NCBI GenBank assembly: GCA_021324395.1 | Contig: JAJPJG010000036.1 | Location: 47,368-111,367 of the forward strand | DNA length: 64,000 nucleotides | Direction of reading: 5' to 3' | Source of the DNA: Spartobacteria bacterium | Lineage (GTDB): Bacteria; Verrucomicrobiota; Verrucomicrobiia; Chthoniobacterales; Chthoniobacteraceae | Shown here: piece by piece, positions 50,167 to 56,413 of the stretch | Numbering within the stretch: the stretch's first letter is position 1 | How the letters are laid out: each line of letters begins with the position of its first letter | Notes under the pieces: generated by a model | What the model was told of the DNA's origin: nothing | What the model saw: only the letters and a program-made list of their open reading frames with translations | Databases searched by the model: none | Program-made: the position numbers and the translations under genes

Positions 50167-50828
50167 TGCGGGATTGCCACCTTTCCGCTCGCTTCGAGCG
50201 CATCCACATCCGAGAAGGCCGCCTTGCGCATCGCGGCGATCTGGTCCGCTTTCGAGAGGTTGCTGTTTGCGATCTCCGCCGCGCGCACGCGCAACGCTTC
50301 GTTCAACAACATTTTCGCCGCGTCGGTTTCAAATTTTTCGCGGTCGAGTTTTTGCGCCTGCTCCTTGAGCTGCTGGTCGCGTTCCTTCAACTCGCGGGTT
50401 TGCTTTTGGTCGATTTCCTTCAGCTCCAAATCCTGCGCCTTGAGCATGTGCCGGATGAACTCGGCGATGCGTTCCTCGTTCCTGAGTTCCACCGGTTTTT
50501 GCAGCTCCTCAAAAATGCACTGGCCGATCATCGTGCTCGCGGCGGAAGTGAAGCCGGCGGCGGAAAAACTTTTGTTAATCAACTCCGCGCGCTGCGCGTC
50601 GGCGCGGATGCTGGAGAGTGTCGCGGAAAAGGCTTTGTCGGCGCGGCGGTTTTCGAGCCATTTGCCGAGACGCCCGGCGGAGAGCGTAATATCAAACTCC
50701 GCGCGCAACCACGCCACGCCCGCCTCCAGCGGCACGGTCTCGCAATGCGCGAATACCTGCTCCTGCTGCGCCTCGCTGAGCTTCGAGTCCAAAACCGAAT
50801 CGCCGCGTGTTTTACGGTTGTTTGGCAT
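50163..50828 (-). CDS. Small terminase subunit (DUF3486, Mu gp27-like)
   Basis: This 221-residue protein starts MPNNRKTRGDSVLDSKLSEA. A DNA-binding N-terminal helical part (SEAQQEQVFAHCETVPLEAG; LSAGRLGKWLENRRADKAFS) resembles the HTH of DUF3486 proteins. A long coiled coil follows (LKEIDQKQTRELKERDQQLK). Small terminases recognise phage DNA and recruit the large subunit. The ATG overlaps the stop of the preceding gene (TGATG), and its own stop overlaps the large terminase start. Confidence 0.82.
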   Translation of the reverse strand: MPNNRKTRGDSVLDSKLSEAQQEQVFAHCETVPLEAGVAWLRAEFDITLSAGRLGKWLENRRADKAFSATLSSIRADAQRAELINKSFSAAGFTSAASTMIGQCIFEELQKPVELRNEERIAEFIRHMLKAQDLELKEIDQKQTRELKERDQQLKEQAQKLDREKFETDAAKMLLNEALRVRAAEIANSNLSKADQIAAMRKAAFSDVDALEASGKVAIPQ

Positions 50829-51088
50829 CAGACTCCCTTCCAGTGCGCAGGAATTGAAATTTCGTAGGGCTTGCGCAGCGGCGTGACGCGAGCCACAAAA
50901 CCGCACGCGTCCTCGTCGATGAACGAGAAGCAAAAATTCAGGAATTGCTGCCACGCATTCGCGAGCGCGAGCAGCCAGCCGAGCCAGAGCGGGCGCGGGA
51001 TCGGACAAAAGATTTCCAAGTCCGTGAACTGGACGGGACAAAACCAATACCACCCGATCGCGATGATGGTGATTTTGCGTTTGTTCAT
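50828..51088 (-). CDS. Small aromatic-rich phage protein
   Basis: This 86-residue protein (MNKRKITIIAIGWYWFCPVQ) has an unusually high Trp and Phe content and hydrophobic stretches (PLWLGWLLALANAWQQFLNF). It is coupled to neighbours by overlaps at both ends (ATGA upstream, TGATG downstream). Its place just before the terminase genes matches small uncharacterised proteins there in other Mu-like phages. Membrane association is possible but the hydrophobic segments are short. Confidence 0.6.
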   Translation of the reverse strand: MNKRKITIIAIGWYWFCPVQFTDLEIFCPIPRPLWLGWLLALANAWQQFLNFCFSFIDEDACGFVARVTPLRKPYEISIPAHWKGV

Positions 51089-51336
51089 TGCCGCAGCAGC
51101 ACCTTTCCCGTCTCGGTGATCGTCCATTTCACGTTTTGCTCGTCGATCGGGTCGGCCACGGTTTTGACGTGCGCTTTCGTGTTTAAAAAAGTCATCGCCT
51201 GCTCAAACTCCGCGTCGCCCACCGGCGGGCGCAGGCGCGTGTCGAGCTGGACGCGCAGCGTGGTTTCCGGCGTCGCATATGGAAAAGCGACTTCCAGCAC
51301 ATCCAGAATCGTCCGGCGGATTTCGAGGTTTCTCAT
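51085..51336 (-). CDS. Winged-helix-like phage protein
   Basis: This 83-residue protein begins MRNLEIRRTILDVLEVAFPY. The arrangement helix - ATPETTLRVQLDTRL - AEFEQAMTFLNTKAHVKTVA - WTITETGKVLLRQ fits a small winged helix of the kind found before terminase genes in Mu-like phages. The ATG at 51336 overlaps the previous stop; an upstream ATG at 51393 lies inside the previous gene. DNA binding is inferred from the pattern only. Confidence 0.68.
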   Translation of the reverse strand: MRNLEIRRTILDVLEVAFPYATPETTLRVQLDTRLRPPVGDAEFEQAMTFLNTKAHVKTVADPIDEQNVKWTITETGKVLLRQ

Positions 51337-51746
51337 TTTTCGCGGCCCTCCAGCCGTCCGAGCGAACGCACGATGTCGTCCATCTTTGTCCAAAGACGCC
51401 GGTTGGCGTCGCTGAGGATTTTGATCATCTCATCCTTGCGCTGCTCGCCGGCGCGCATGAGATCGAGTTCCATCTTTGATATTCCGCCGCGAAGCATATC
51501 AAAGTCGCGGTCGAGCTTCGTGACGTCCTCCTTGATGCGGAGCAGTTCCCCCGGCAGTTTCTCCAGCGCGCCGATGCGTCCGTCGAGCGTGTCGAGTTCT
51601 TCATCCACCGGCGGGCGTTTGCCGAACGCCTTGCGCGATTCGTTGTAAATTTTCAGCACCAGCAGGATCACGCCGCCGAGCGAGACGAGCCCGATGACGA
51701 CCACGAGAAACGGCCCTGCGTTTTCCATTGTGAGTTCCGCGATCAT
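51333..51746 (-). CDS. Membrane-anchored coiled-coil phage protein (DUF2730-like)
   Basis: This 137-residue protein has one N-terminal membrane helix (GPFLVVVIGLVSLGGVILLV) followed by a long coiled coil (DTLDGRIGALEKLPGELLRI; LDRDFDMLRGGISKMELDLM). This is the layout of the DUF2730/Mu gp25 family and also of i-spanin-like Rz proteins. Its position between lysis genes and terminase allows either. A strong AGGAGG Shine-Dalgarno stands upstream of the ATG at 51746. Confidence 0.7.
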   Translation of the reverse strand: MIAELTMENAGPFLVVVIGLVSLGGVILLVLKIYNESRKAFGKRPPVDEELDTLDGRIGALEKLPGELLRIKEDVTKLDRDFDMLRGGISKMELDLMRAGEQRKDEMIKILSDANRRLWTKMDDIVRSLGRLEGREK

Positions 51747-51863
51747 TTACCCTTTCTCCTCCTCGTGCGGCGTCGGCGTTCCCGTTGCCATGCGAGCAGC
51801 GTCGCCAGCAAATGCTGGCTTCTCGCGGCGATCTGTTTCCGAATTTGCCGTTTCATTCCTCAT
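51747..51863 (-). CDS. Small ORF between lysis and packaging genes (frame uncertain)
   Basis: This 38-codon frame starts at an ATG that overlaps the preceding stop (ATGA) and encodes a polar peptide (MRNETANSETDRREKPAFAG). An alternative frame (51743-51856) gives a very basic 37-residue peptide (MKRQIRKQIAARSQHLLATL) whose stop overlaps the next ATG. Both couplings are typical of this operon, so only one is likely real and I cannot decide which. Confidence 0.35.
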   Translation of the reverse strand: MRNETANSETDRREKPAFAGDAARMATGTPTPHEEEKG

Positions 51864-52051
51864 GCGAAAAGTTCCGAATCGGAAATACCCAGTTCCTCTT
51901 GCGCGATTGCGATTGCGAAACACAGCTCGACGGACGCGCGATGGAGTTCCCTGCCGGCACGCGCGAAATCCGGCTTGTCCCCGGAGAGCGCGAAATTGGC
52001 GAGTTCGAGCCTTCCATGCGCTTCCCTGCAGCGTTGAAAAAAAGTGTTCAT
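51860..52051 (-). CDS. Small helical phage protein
   Basis: This 63-residue protein (MNTFFQRCREAHGRLELANF) is predicted to be two helices (PDFARAGRELHRASVELCFA, IAIAQEELGIS). Its ATG overlaps the stop of the RlpA-like gene by ATGA and its stop overlaps the next small ORF. No family is recognised. Confidence 0.6.
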   Translation of the reverse strand: MNTFFQRCREAHGRLELANFALSGDKPDFARAGRELHRASVELCFAIAIAQEELGISDSELFA

Positions 52052-52491
52052 TCGAAAAGGGTCGTGTCGAGCGTGATCACCGCGACGTCGTCGGTCTCCA
52101 GCCCGAGGTAGGCGGCGAGGCCGGGCGAGAGATCGGCGATGCGCCCGGTGTCGCGGGTGGGGTTGCCGTCGATCAACGTCCCGTCGCCGGGGCCGTAATC
52201 GACCGGGCGGGCAAAGGCGATCCGGCCATTGGCCGGGTTGCAGACGCGCACGACCATCCGGCGCAAAAGATTTTTTGGCGTCTCCGCGTAGTTCCACCGC
52301 ATGGCGATGTAATAGGCGTCCGGGTTCAAGCCGCGCGCGTAGCCGGTGCTGCCGCGCGTGAGAAATAATGAGCTAAACCACCATTTGCCGGCATCCGCCT
52401 GGCCGATGAGCGCGAGCCCTTCCGTCTGCCCGACGCCTTTGTCGTCCGGTCCGCCGAAGGTGGATATTTTGCCCTGGTATTGCTGCCTCAT
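52048..52491 (-). CDS. RlpA-like double-psi beta-barrel protein (candidate peptidoglycan-active lysis protein)
   Basis: The ATG at 52491 gives 147 residues: MRQQYQGKISTFGGPDDKGV, then MRWNYAETPKNLLRRMVVRV and CNPANGRIAFARPVDYGPGD, and a C-terminal DTGRIADLSPGLAAYLGLET. RIADLSPGLAAYLGL followed by a final strand is the typical end of RlpA-type double-psi barrels. Those that act as lytic transglycosylases also have a G-D-T-R-D-like region, here GNPTRDTGR. Placement next to the holin-like gene suggests an endolysin function. Longer starts run through the tRNA gene and are rejected. It overlaps the preceding 27-residue gene by ATGA. Confidence 0.65.
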   Translation of the reverse strand: MRQQYQGKISTFGGPDDKGVGQTEGLALIGQADAGKWWFSSLFLTRGSTGYARGLNPDAYYIAMRWNYAETPKNLLRRMVVRVCNPANGRIAFARPVDYGPGDGTLIDGNPTRDTGRIADLSPGLAAYLGLETDDVAVITLDTTLFE

Positions 52492-52571
52492 CGCAAATCG
52501 CCTCCGCTCGAAGGCCATGTCCACACCAGAACGATCAGCCCCAAAATGAAGAGCGTGGGCAGGTAGATCAT
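52488..52571 (-). CDS. 27-residue single-span membrane miniprotein in the lysis cassette
   Basis: MIYLPTLFILGLIVLVWTWP followed by SSGGDLR is a clean membrane span with a short polar tail. Its TGA overlaps the ATG of the RlpA-like gene (ATGA), the coupling found at most junctions in this operon. Position, size and topology fit a lysis accessory (antiholin or spanin-like). It lies 76 bases downstream of the tRNA. Confidence 0.55.
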   Translation of the reverse strand: MIYLPTLFILGLIVLVWTWPSSGGDLR

Positions 52572-52647
52572 CGGTAGTAAGCGGGCTGCCCCGCGCGCCC
52601 GTTCCCCCCGGACGGGACGCGCGGGGACTTTTGACCACAGTGCAAAG

Positions 52648-52721
52648 TCGCGGGGGATGGATTTGAACCATCGGCCTTTTGGTTATGAGCCAAACGAGCT
52701 ACCAGACTGCCCCACCCCGCT
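52648..52721 (-). tRNA. tRNA-Met (CAU), prophage-encoded
   Basis: A cloverleaf can be drawn: acceptor GCGGGG/CCCCGC (positions 2-7/66-71) with an A-G mismatch at 1:72, D-arm containing GCAGTCTGGTAGCTC, anticodon stem TTTGG/CCAAA around CTCATAA, and T-loop GGTTCAAATCC. CCA is not encoded. The 1:72 mismatch and D-arm are like initiator tRNAs, but the anticodon stem has only two G-C pairs rather than the three of initiators. A CAU anticodon could also be an Ile tRNA modified at C34. It lies between two lysis-type genes on the same strand. Confidence 0.9.
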
Positions 52722-52737
52722 GTAAAAAAAGATTTGA

Positions 52738-53013
52738 TCACGGTTTGTTGACGACTTGGAAAGCGGGTTGCGCCCTGGGCGCGGCGGCGACGAGCGCATC
52801 CTGCTTCGCCTTTTCCGCCATGATTTTTTGCACGATGCTCCAGCCGAGCGAGAGCAGCGTGACGGCTGCGCCGATGGCTTTTTGCGCGGTGTCGTTGTCG
52901 GCGTAACCGTTCGTGACCAGGTAGACGCCGCCGCCGGTGAGAAAATGCCGCACCTGTCCCGCGAGGATCGGGCGGCCGTATTTCAAAACGAGATCGAGAA
53001 TGAATTTAGGCAT
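52738..53013 (-). CDS. Holin-like protein (Pam3-gp28 type)
   Basis: This 91-residue protein begins MPKFILDLVLKYGRPILAGQ. RHFLTGGGVYLVTNGYADND and TAQKAIGAAVTLLSLGWSIV complete two hydrophobic spans around a short polar loop. This layout and the sequence 'altxxGGxLvxxGyxdxxtxxxxxGaxxxLxxxxWSxxqK' are those of a small phage holin family. Holins open the inner membrane at lysis. The C-terminus is Ala/Gln-rich. The RlpA-like protein downstream would be its endolysin partner. Confidence 0.75.
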   Translation of the reverse strand: MPKFILDLVLKYGRPILAGQVRHFLTGGGVYLVTNGYADNDTAQKAIGAAVTLLSLGWSIVQKIMAEKAKQDALVAAAPRAQPAFQVVNKP

Positions 53014-53027
53014 TTGTTTTTTTGATT

Positions 53028-53093
53028 GCCACGGAGGGCACTGAGATCGCTGGGGGTTTAAAAAATCTTCGTGTTCTCTGTGTTCTCCGTGGC
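53028..53093. repeat. Hairpin-forming dispersed element in the lysis region
   Basis: GCCACGGAG (53028-53036) and CTCCGTGGC (53085-53093) are perfect nine-base inverted repeats around a 48-base AT-rich loop containing CTTCGTGTTCTCTGTGTT. The wording resembles dispersed intergenic elements common in Planctomycetota/Verrucomicrobiota genomes. It sits between two late genes and could be a small non-autonomous insertion. Confidence 0.6.
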
Positions 53094-53100
53094 TGATTTT

Positions 53101-53607
53101 TCAGGGTTGTGTGACGACTGCCGGGGCCGCCGCGACGCTCAAGTCCAGCCCCTGCGCCGCCGCTTCCTTCGCCACGTCGGGCGGCAGATGTTTCTTGATT
53201 GCCTCCGCGACCACGCCGGTGATCGCATCCGCGACCGGCTTCTTGAGCGCGGGATCGCTGATGCCATCGGCGATGGTCTGATGCACCACCGCCATCGGCG
53301 CATTGGTGCCGATGGTCGTGCGCAGTGCATTCGCGGCACCGCTGAGAGCGTCCGCTTTTAAATCGACCGGCTGACCGGTGAGGAGCTGGCTGAGCGCGGA
53401 AACGCCGATGTTCAGCGCCGCGCTGGTGGCAAAGCGTTTTGCCTCCTGCGTCGCCGGCGAGTTCCACGCCGCCTCAAACTTCGCCTTGTCAAAATGCTTT
53501 TTGCCATCGGCACCGGTGGTGCAGGCGGGAGTGAAAAACGGGATGGCGAGGAAGGCGCTGGCGAGCAAAACGAACGCAGCGCTGCGAGGAGAAATGCGTG
53601 GGTGCAT
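53101..53607 (-). CDS. Exported (lipo)protein, first gene of the late operon
   Basis: This 168-residue protein has an N-terminal export signal: RSAAFVLLASAFLAIPFFTP followed by AC, a plausible lipobox region (TPAC). The mature part is Ala-rich and helical (SAALNIGVSALSQLLTGQPV; DAITGVVAEAIKKHLPPDVA). Small lipoproteins beside holin and endolysin genes are often o-spanins, but this one is long for that role. It is the first gene behind the palindrome-containing region at 53.6-53.7 kb. Confidence 0.65.
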   Translation of the reverse strand: MHPRISPRSAAFVLLASAFLAIPFFTPACTTGADGKKHFDKAKFEAAWNSPATQEAKRFATSAALNIGVSALSQLLTGQPVDLKADALSGAANALRTTIGTNAPMAVVHQTIADGISDPALKKPVADAITGVVAEAIKKHLPPDVAKEAAAQGLDLSVAAAPAVVTQP

Positions 53608-53680
53608 ATCCCAGCCTTGGCAACAAAAGTGGAAACACCGTGAGCCCTTTTTTTATGCTTGACAAAAACGCGGCTCTTGC

Positions 53681-53704
53681 AGGTGGAAACGTTCCACCTG
53701 TCAA
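53681..53704 (-). promoter_or_regulatory. Candidate late promoter with overlapping palindromic operator
   Basis: AGGTGGAA-ACG-TTCCACCT is a perfect eight-base-arm palindrome (53681-53699). On the minus strand TTGACA (53704-53699) abuts it. Further GTGGAAA copies occur near 53625 and 53704-53711. It lies about 75-100 bases upstream of the first late gene, as expected for an activator- or repressor-controlled late promoter. Confidence 0.5.
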
Positions 53705-53820
53705 GTGGAAAGAAATCTTTTTTAACGCGTTTTTTAATCCGCAGCGCTCAATCCGACTCCACAACAAACCGTAACACTTTTTGGTCGCGTGTGTGTTTTG
53801 TCTGTATGTTGAACAGCGGA

Positions 53821-54291
53821 TTATTCCGCCATCGCCGCAAAAGTCCGCCACTCCGTTTCACCCTCGCGTAAAACAAATGTTTCGTCGTTGATCACGCCCG
53901 CCGTTTTGAAGTCGAGCAAATCCTTCCATGTAAACGGACCTTCATTCGCGCCTTCGTTGCTGTAGTAAAACGCCGGCTCCTTGTGCAGACCGAGAGGGTC
54001 GGTGTTGGCTGGCGCTCGTGTGGGTTTCGGCGCTTCCACTTGTTTAAATGTCATGCGCTCCACGGCGTCAGCGGCGCGCTCGGCGTGGTGGGCCGTCTTA
54101 GCGATCAGACCCATGACTTGCGCGAAGCCTGCGAAAAAGAAAGCGTTAAGGAGTAATGATACGAAGGCGATTACTGAAACGCGGTTGGTGTCGCTGAATA
54201 GCATGATTGTCGCTGGCAACAGGCCAAAACAACAAAGCCCCGCGAACAGGTTGAACATCGTCGCGAGAATCGGCTCGTTATACTGTTTCAT
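53821..54291 (-). CDS. Membrane protein with C-terminal GYF_2 domain
   Basis: This is a 156-residue protein. Two to three membrane segments lie in the first 75 residues (MFNLFAGLCCFGLLPATIML; VSVIAFVSLLLNAFFFAGFA), followed by a Pro/Lys linker. Residues about 105-150 match GYF_2 (DUF4339): AFYYSNEGANEGPFTWKDLL, then FVLREGETEWRTF. GYF_2 domains bind peptides and are common on membrane proteins of this phylum. It lies downstream of the repressor on the same strand, so it is probably expressed in the lysogen. That suggests a conversion or exclusion function (inference). Confidence 0.8.
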   Translation of the reverse strand: MKQYNEPILATMFNLFAGLCCFGLLPATIMLFSDTNRVSVIAFVSLLLNAFFFAGFAQVMGLIAKTAHHAERAADAVERMTFKQVEAPKPTRAPANTDPLGLHKEPAFYYSNEGANEGPFTWKDLLDFKTAGVINDETFVLREGETEWRTFAAMAE

Positions 54292-54292
54292 A

Positions 54293-54475
54293 TCAGTGGG
54301 TGAATACGTTGCTCTCGCAACTCAGAACGAAGAAACCGAAGATCAGGCCGATGATGATCGCGGCGAGCAACCCAGTTGCGCTTTGTGCTTTTTTAAGAAT
54401 CTGTCCGCAGTGCGGGCAGGTTTTTGCCGTGGTAGAAACGGCGTTTGTGCAGGCGGGGCATTGCGTGAGTTTCAT
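54293..54475 (-). CDS. Zinc-ribbon membrane miniprotein
   Basis: This 60-residue protein begins MKLTQCPACTNAVSTTAKTC with PHCG, a four-cysteine zinc ribbon. A membrane span (GLLAAIIIGLIFGFFVLSCE) and a short tail follow. It starts three bases after the repressor stop and ends one base before the GYF_2 gene, forming a three-gene lysogeny transcript. Such ribbon-plus-span proteins are common and of unknown role. Confidence 0.72.
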   Translation of the reverse strand: MKLTQCPACTNAVSTTAKTCPHCGQILKKAQSATGLLAAIIIGLIFGFFVLSCESNVFTH

Positions 54476-54477
54476 AG

Positions 54478-55137
54478 TCACTTCATGAAGTTGCGGCGCA
54501 TTTCCCCGACCGGATAAAGCCACACGAAATCCTCTTCGTGCAGATCGAGCGGAGGGTAGGCCGCGTTATAGGATGAGAGCCGGAAGGTTTTGCCATCGGT
54601 TCCCGTGCGTTGAAAGAGTTTGCAGATCACGCCGCCGGCCTTGAGCCGTGCGACCACCACGTTATTACTAATGGGCTTTTGCGAGCAGAGCAGGATCACG
54701 ATGTCGCCTTCCTGAATCACCGGCATCATAGAGTCGCCACGCACCGTCACCGCGATGGCTCGCGGGTCGCGGATGCCACCGCGTTCCAGAAATCCATCCC
54801 AGTCCACCACGTCATCAAAGTCAATCATCGCCTTGCCAGCCGTCGCCCATGAGATGAGCGGAATCTTTTTCTCCGCGCGATATTTGGCGGCGGGTTCGGA
54901 GGCGTGCGCTCTCAGCTTGTTTAACTCGTGCTCGATATCTCCCTCGCCCGAGCGCAGCCACTCAAAATCAAGTCCCGTGCGTTCGGCCACCTTGTGGAGC
55001 GTGCTGTCAAAGGCGCGGGCTCCGTCGCGCCAGTTGATGATATTGCCGGGACTCACATTGAAGATGCGCGCGAGGGCATTGATACCGCCTGCGGCGTCGA
55101 TGAGCGCCTGAATCCTCGCAGCAAATTCAGAGTTCAC
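54478..55137 (-). CDS. S24-type phage repressor (CI/LexA-like)
   Basis: The GTG at 55137 gives 219 residues: MNSEFAARIQALIDAAGGIN, with an HTH at about 10-55 (NALARIFNVSPGNIINWRDG). The C-terminal peptidase domain has Ser136 in VRGDSMMP and Lys166 in VVVARLKAGG, the catalytic dyad. Ala100-Gly101 in WATAGKA is a likely self-cleavage site. The protein should maintain lysogeny and be inactivated with the SOS response. A longer frame to 55206 runs through the probable operator and is rejected. It is divergent from the Cro/Ner-like gene and followed by two membrane-protein genes. Confidence 0.9.
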   Translation of the reverse strand: MNSEFAARIQALIDAAGGINALARIFNVSPGNIINWRDGARAFDSTLHKVAERTGLDFEWLRSGEGDIEHELNKLRAHASEPAAKYRAEKKIPLISWATAGKAMIDFDDVVDWDGFLERGGIRDPRAIAVTVRGDSMMPVIQEGDIVILLCSQKPISNNVVVARLKAGGVICKLFQRTGTDGKTFRLSSYNAAYPPLDLHEEDFVWLYPVGEMRRNFMK

Positions 55138-55187
55138 AATGGCAATGGTCGCCCATGTAAAAAAATTTGAAAGTTTTTTCTTGCAAG

Positions 55188-55202
55188 CATTCAGACTGAA
55201 TG
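55188..55202. promoter_or_regulatory. Candidate repressor operator in the divergent promoter region
   Basis: CATTCA-GAC-TGAATG is a perfect six-base-arm palindrome, and GTGAATGC just to its right is another half-site. It stands between the divergent repressor and Cro/Ner-like genes. TTGCAA nearby could be part of a promoter. This is the natural place for the lysis-lysogeny switch. Confidence 0.62.
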
Positions 55203-55218
55203 ACAAAGTGAATGCGTG

Positions 55219-55428
55219 ATGAGATTCGTAGCCCCCCTTAAAGTGCGCAAACTAAAAGCGCAGATCGTATTAAAAGGGCTGTCGCTTGGAGAGGTTGTTC
55301 GTCGCGCGAAAGTCAATTACACCGCCGCATCTTCTGTTCTCTCGGGAAAGCGGATCGATGAAACCACGTTCAAGAAGTTGAAGGAGACTGTGGAAAAAGC
55401 ACCGATGCCAGGGGAGGGCGCTGAATAA
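55219..55428 (+). CDS. Cro/Ner-like small HTH regulator
   Basis: This 69-residue protein starts MRFVAPLKVRKLKAQIVLKG (ATG at 55219; a GTG three bases earlier is possible). LSLGEVVRRAKVNYTAASSV and LSGKRIDETTFKKLKETVEK form a lambda-repressor-type HTH. It is the first early gene, divergent from the repressor, which is where Cro or Ner sits in such phages. It probably represses the repressor promoter and moderates early transcription. Confidence 0.78.
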   Translation: MRFVAPLKVRKLKAQIVLKGLSLGEVVRRAKVNYTAASSVLSGKRIDETTFKKLKETVEKAPMPGEGAE

Positions 55429-55434
55429 CTCTGT

Positions 55435-55650
55435 ATGGATATCGCTATTCAGTTTAAGCTCATCAGCCGTGTGGCGCTGGAACACTCTCAAGATGATCAA
55501 CGCTTCGCGGTGCTGCAAGCCGTTGCCGAGATCGGAGCGCAATGCGGCTGCGAGGCGGAAGCCGACGCCGCCAACGCCACGCTCGCCGCGCTCAGGGTTG
55601 CCGATGAGCACCAGCTTCGCCTTTTCACAATGTTGAACACCAAAAGCTAG
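55435..55650 (+). CDS. Small early phage protein
   Basis: This 71-residue helical protein (MDIAIQFKLISRVALEHSQD) contains RFAVLQAVAEIGAQCGCEAE. It starts six bases after the Cro-like gene and ends five bases before the next gene. No family is recognised. Confidence 0.6.
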   Translation: MDIAIQFKLISRVALEHSQDDQRFAVLQAVAEIGAQCGCEAEADAANATLAALRVADEHQLRLFTMLNTKS

Positions 55651-55655
55651 ACCAC

Positions 55656-55961
55656 ATGATTGATTTCTCCCCAAACGAATTAAGAAGCCGCTTCCTCGAA
55701 GGCGCAATTCCGCTCCGCCGCACCGCCCGCCGCGTCGGCATCTCGCATACTTATCTGCGCATCGTCCTGCTCGGCGAGCGTTCCAATCCCGATCTGCTGC
55801 GTCAGGTCGCGCAGGTAATCCTTCAACCCGACCGCACGGCCCCCCAGCGACCCCAGCGCGAGGCGAACCGGCTGATCGAGGCGGGGTGCAATCTCTTCCT
55901 CGTAAAAAACGGCTACTACCGCTCGGCGATCTGCCGGGCCCACCCAAGTTCACGGAGTTAA
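55656..55961 (+). CDS. HTH early phage protein
   Basis: This 101-residue protein contains a helix-turn-helix at about 17-55 (AIPLRRTARRVGISHTYLRI, then LLGERSNPDLLRQVAQVI). The C-terminal part is basic and ends with NGYYRSAICRAHPSS. It is probably a second DNA-binding regulator of the early region; the target is unknown. It lies five bases from genes on both sides. Confidence 0.7.
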   Translation: MIDFSPNELRSRFLEGAIPLRRTARRVGISHTYLRIVLLGERSNPDLLRQVAQVILQPDRTAPQRPQREANRLIEAGCNLFLVKNGYYRSAICRAHPSSRS

Positions 55962-55966
55962 ACAGA

Positions 55967-56413
55967 ATGACAACAGAGCAACTTTACCAAATCGAACTCG
56001 AATCGCCCTGCTTCACCGCGCTGGCCCCGACTGACCGGGAGGATTACGACGCAGGGGATGCCTGGCCGGAACGTCTATCAAGAGCCATCGTAGAACTTTG
56101 TCACGCGGTTGCGGAGGCAAATGCCGAAAATCCGGGTAACGCCGCAGGCGGGTTAATAAATCCAGCGCGCGATCCAGAGAGTAAAGAATCAAGCCTCGAA
56201 GCTCTGCTGACGCATCCGGCCAACGACCTGTATCTATGTATTGAAGGAAATATGCGCGGACTGCTCGCGCGGGCTCTTCTTCGCCTCGAAGGCCATCCGG
56301 TAAATCCGGCAGTGGCAGAATCAATGTCTTTCGAATCTTGCTGGCCTGCATCCGCAGAGCATTCAACAGCGGTTCCAGCCATGGCGGGGAGCCCGGATAC
56401 ATCTCGGCCATGA
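55967..56413 (+). CDS. Early phage protein, rightward reading (competes with an antisense ORF)
   Basis: This 148-residue frame starts MTTEQLYQIELESPCFTALA with GGAG nine bases before the ATG, and overlaps the next rightward frame by ATGA. PERLSRAIVELCHAVAEANA and CIEGNMRGLLARALLRLEGH look protein-like. However, a leftward frame of 132 residues (56013-56411) covers the same DNA with an equally good or better Shine-Dalgarno. Third-position GC is lower than in neighbours for both. Rightward reading fits the early operon, which is the only reason to prefer it slightly. Confidence 0.5.
   Translation: MTTEQLYQIELESPCFTALAPTDREDYDAGDAWPERLSRAIVELCHAVAEANAENPGNAAGGLINPARDPESKESSLEALLTHPANDLYLCIEGNMRGLLARALLRLEGHPVNPAVAESMSFESCWPASAEHSTAVPAMAGSPDTSRP
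56013..56411 (-). CDS. Alternative antisense ORF, 132 residues
   Basis: MAEMYPGSPPWLEPLLNALR leads into IRKTLILPLPDLPDGLRGEE, YFLQYIDTGRWPDASAELRG and LDRALDLLTRLRRYPDFRHL, a plausible folded protein. AGGAAGG stands ten bases before the ATG. It would form a two-gene leftward unit with 56417-56824. It cannot easily be real together with the rightward frame, unless the region is truly overlapping. Confidence 0.38.
   Translation of the reverse strand: MAEMYPGSPPWLEPLLNALRMQASKIRKTLILPLPDLPDGLRGEEEPARAVRAYFLQYIDTGRWPDASAELRGLILYSLDRALDLLTRLRRYPDFRHLPPQPRDKVLRWLLIDVPARHPLRRNPPGQSGPAR

Noticed and set aside
52491..52671. N-terminal extension of the RlpA-like protein
   Set aside because: It would be translated through the tRNA and through a better, coupled 27-residue frame.
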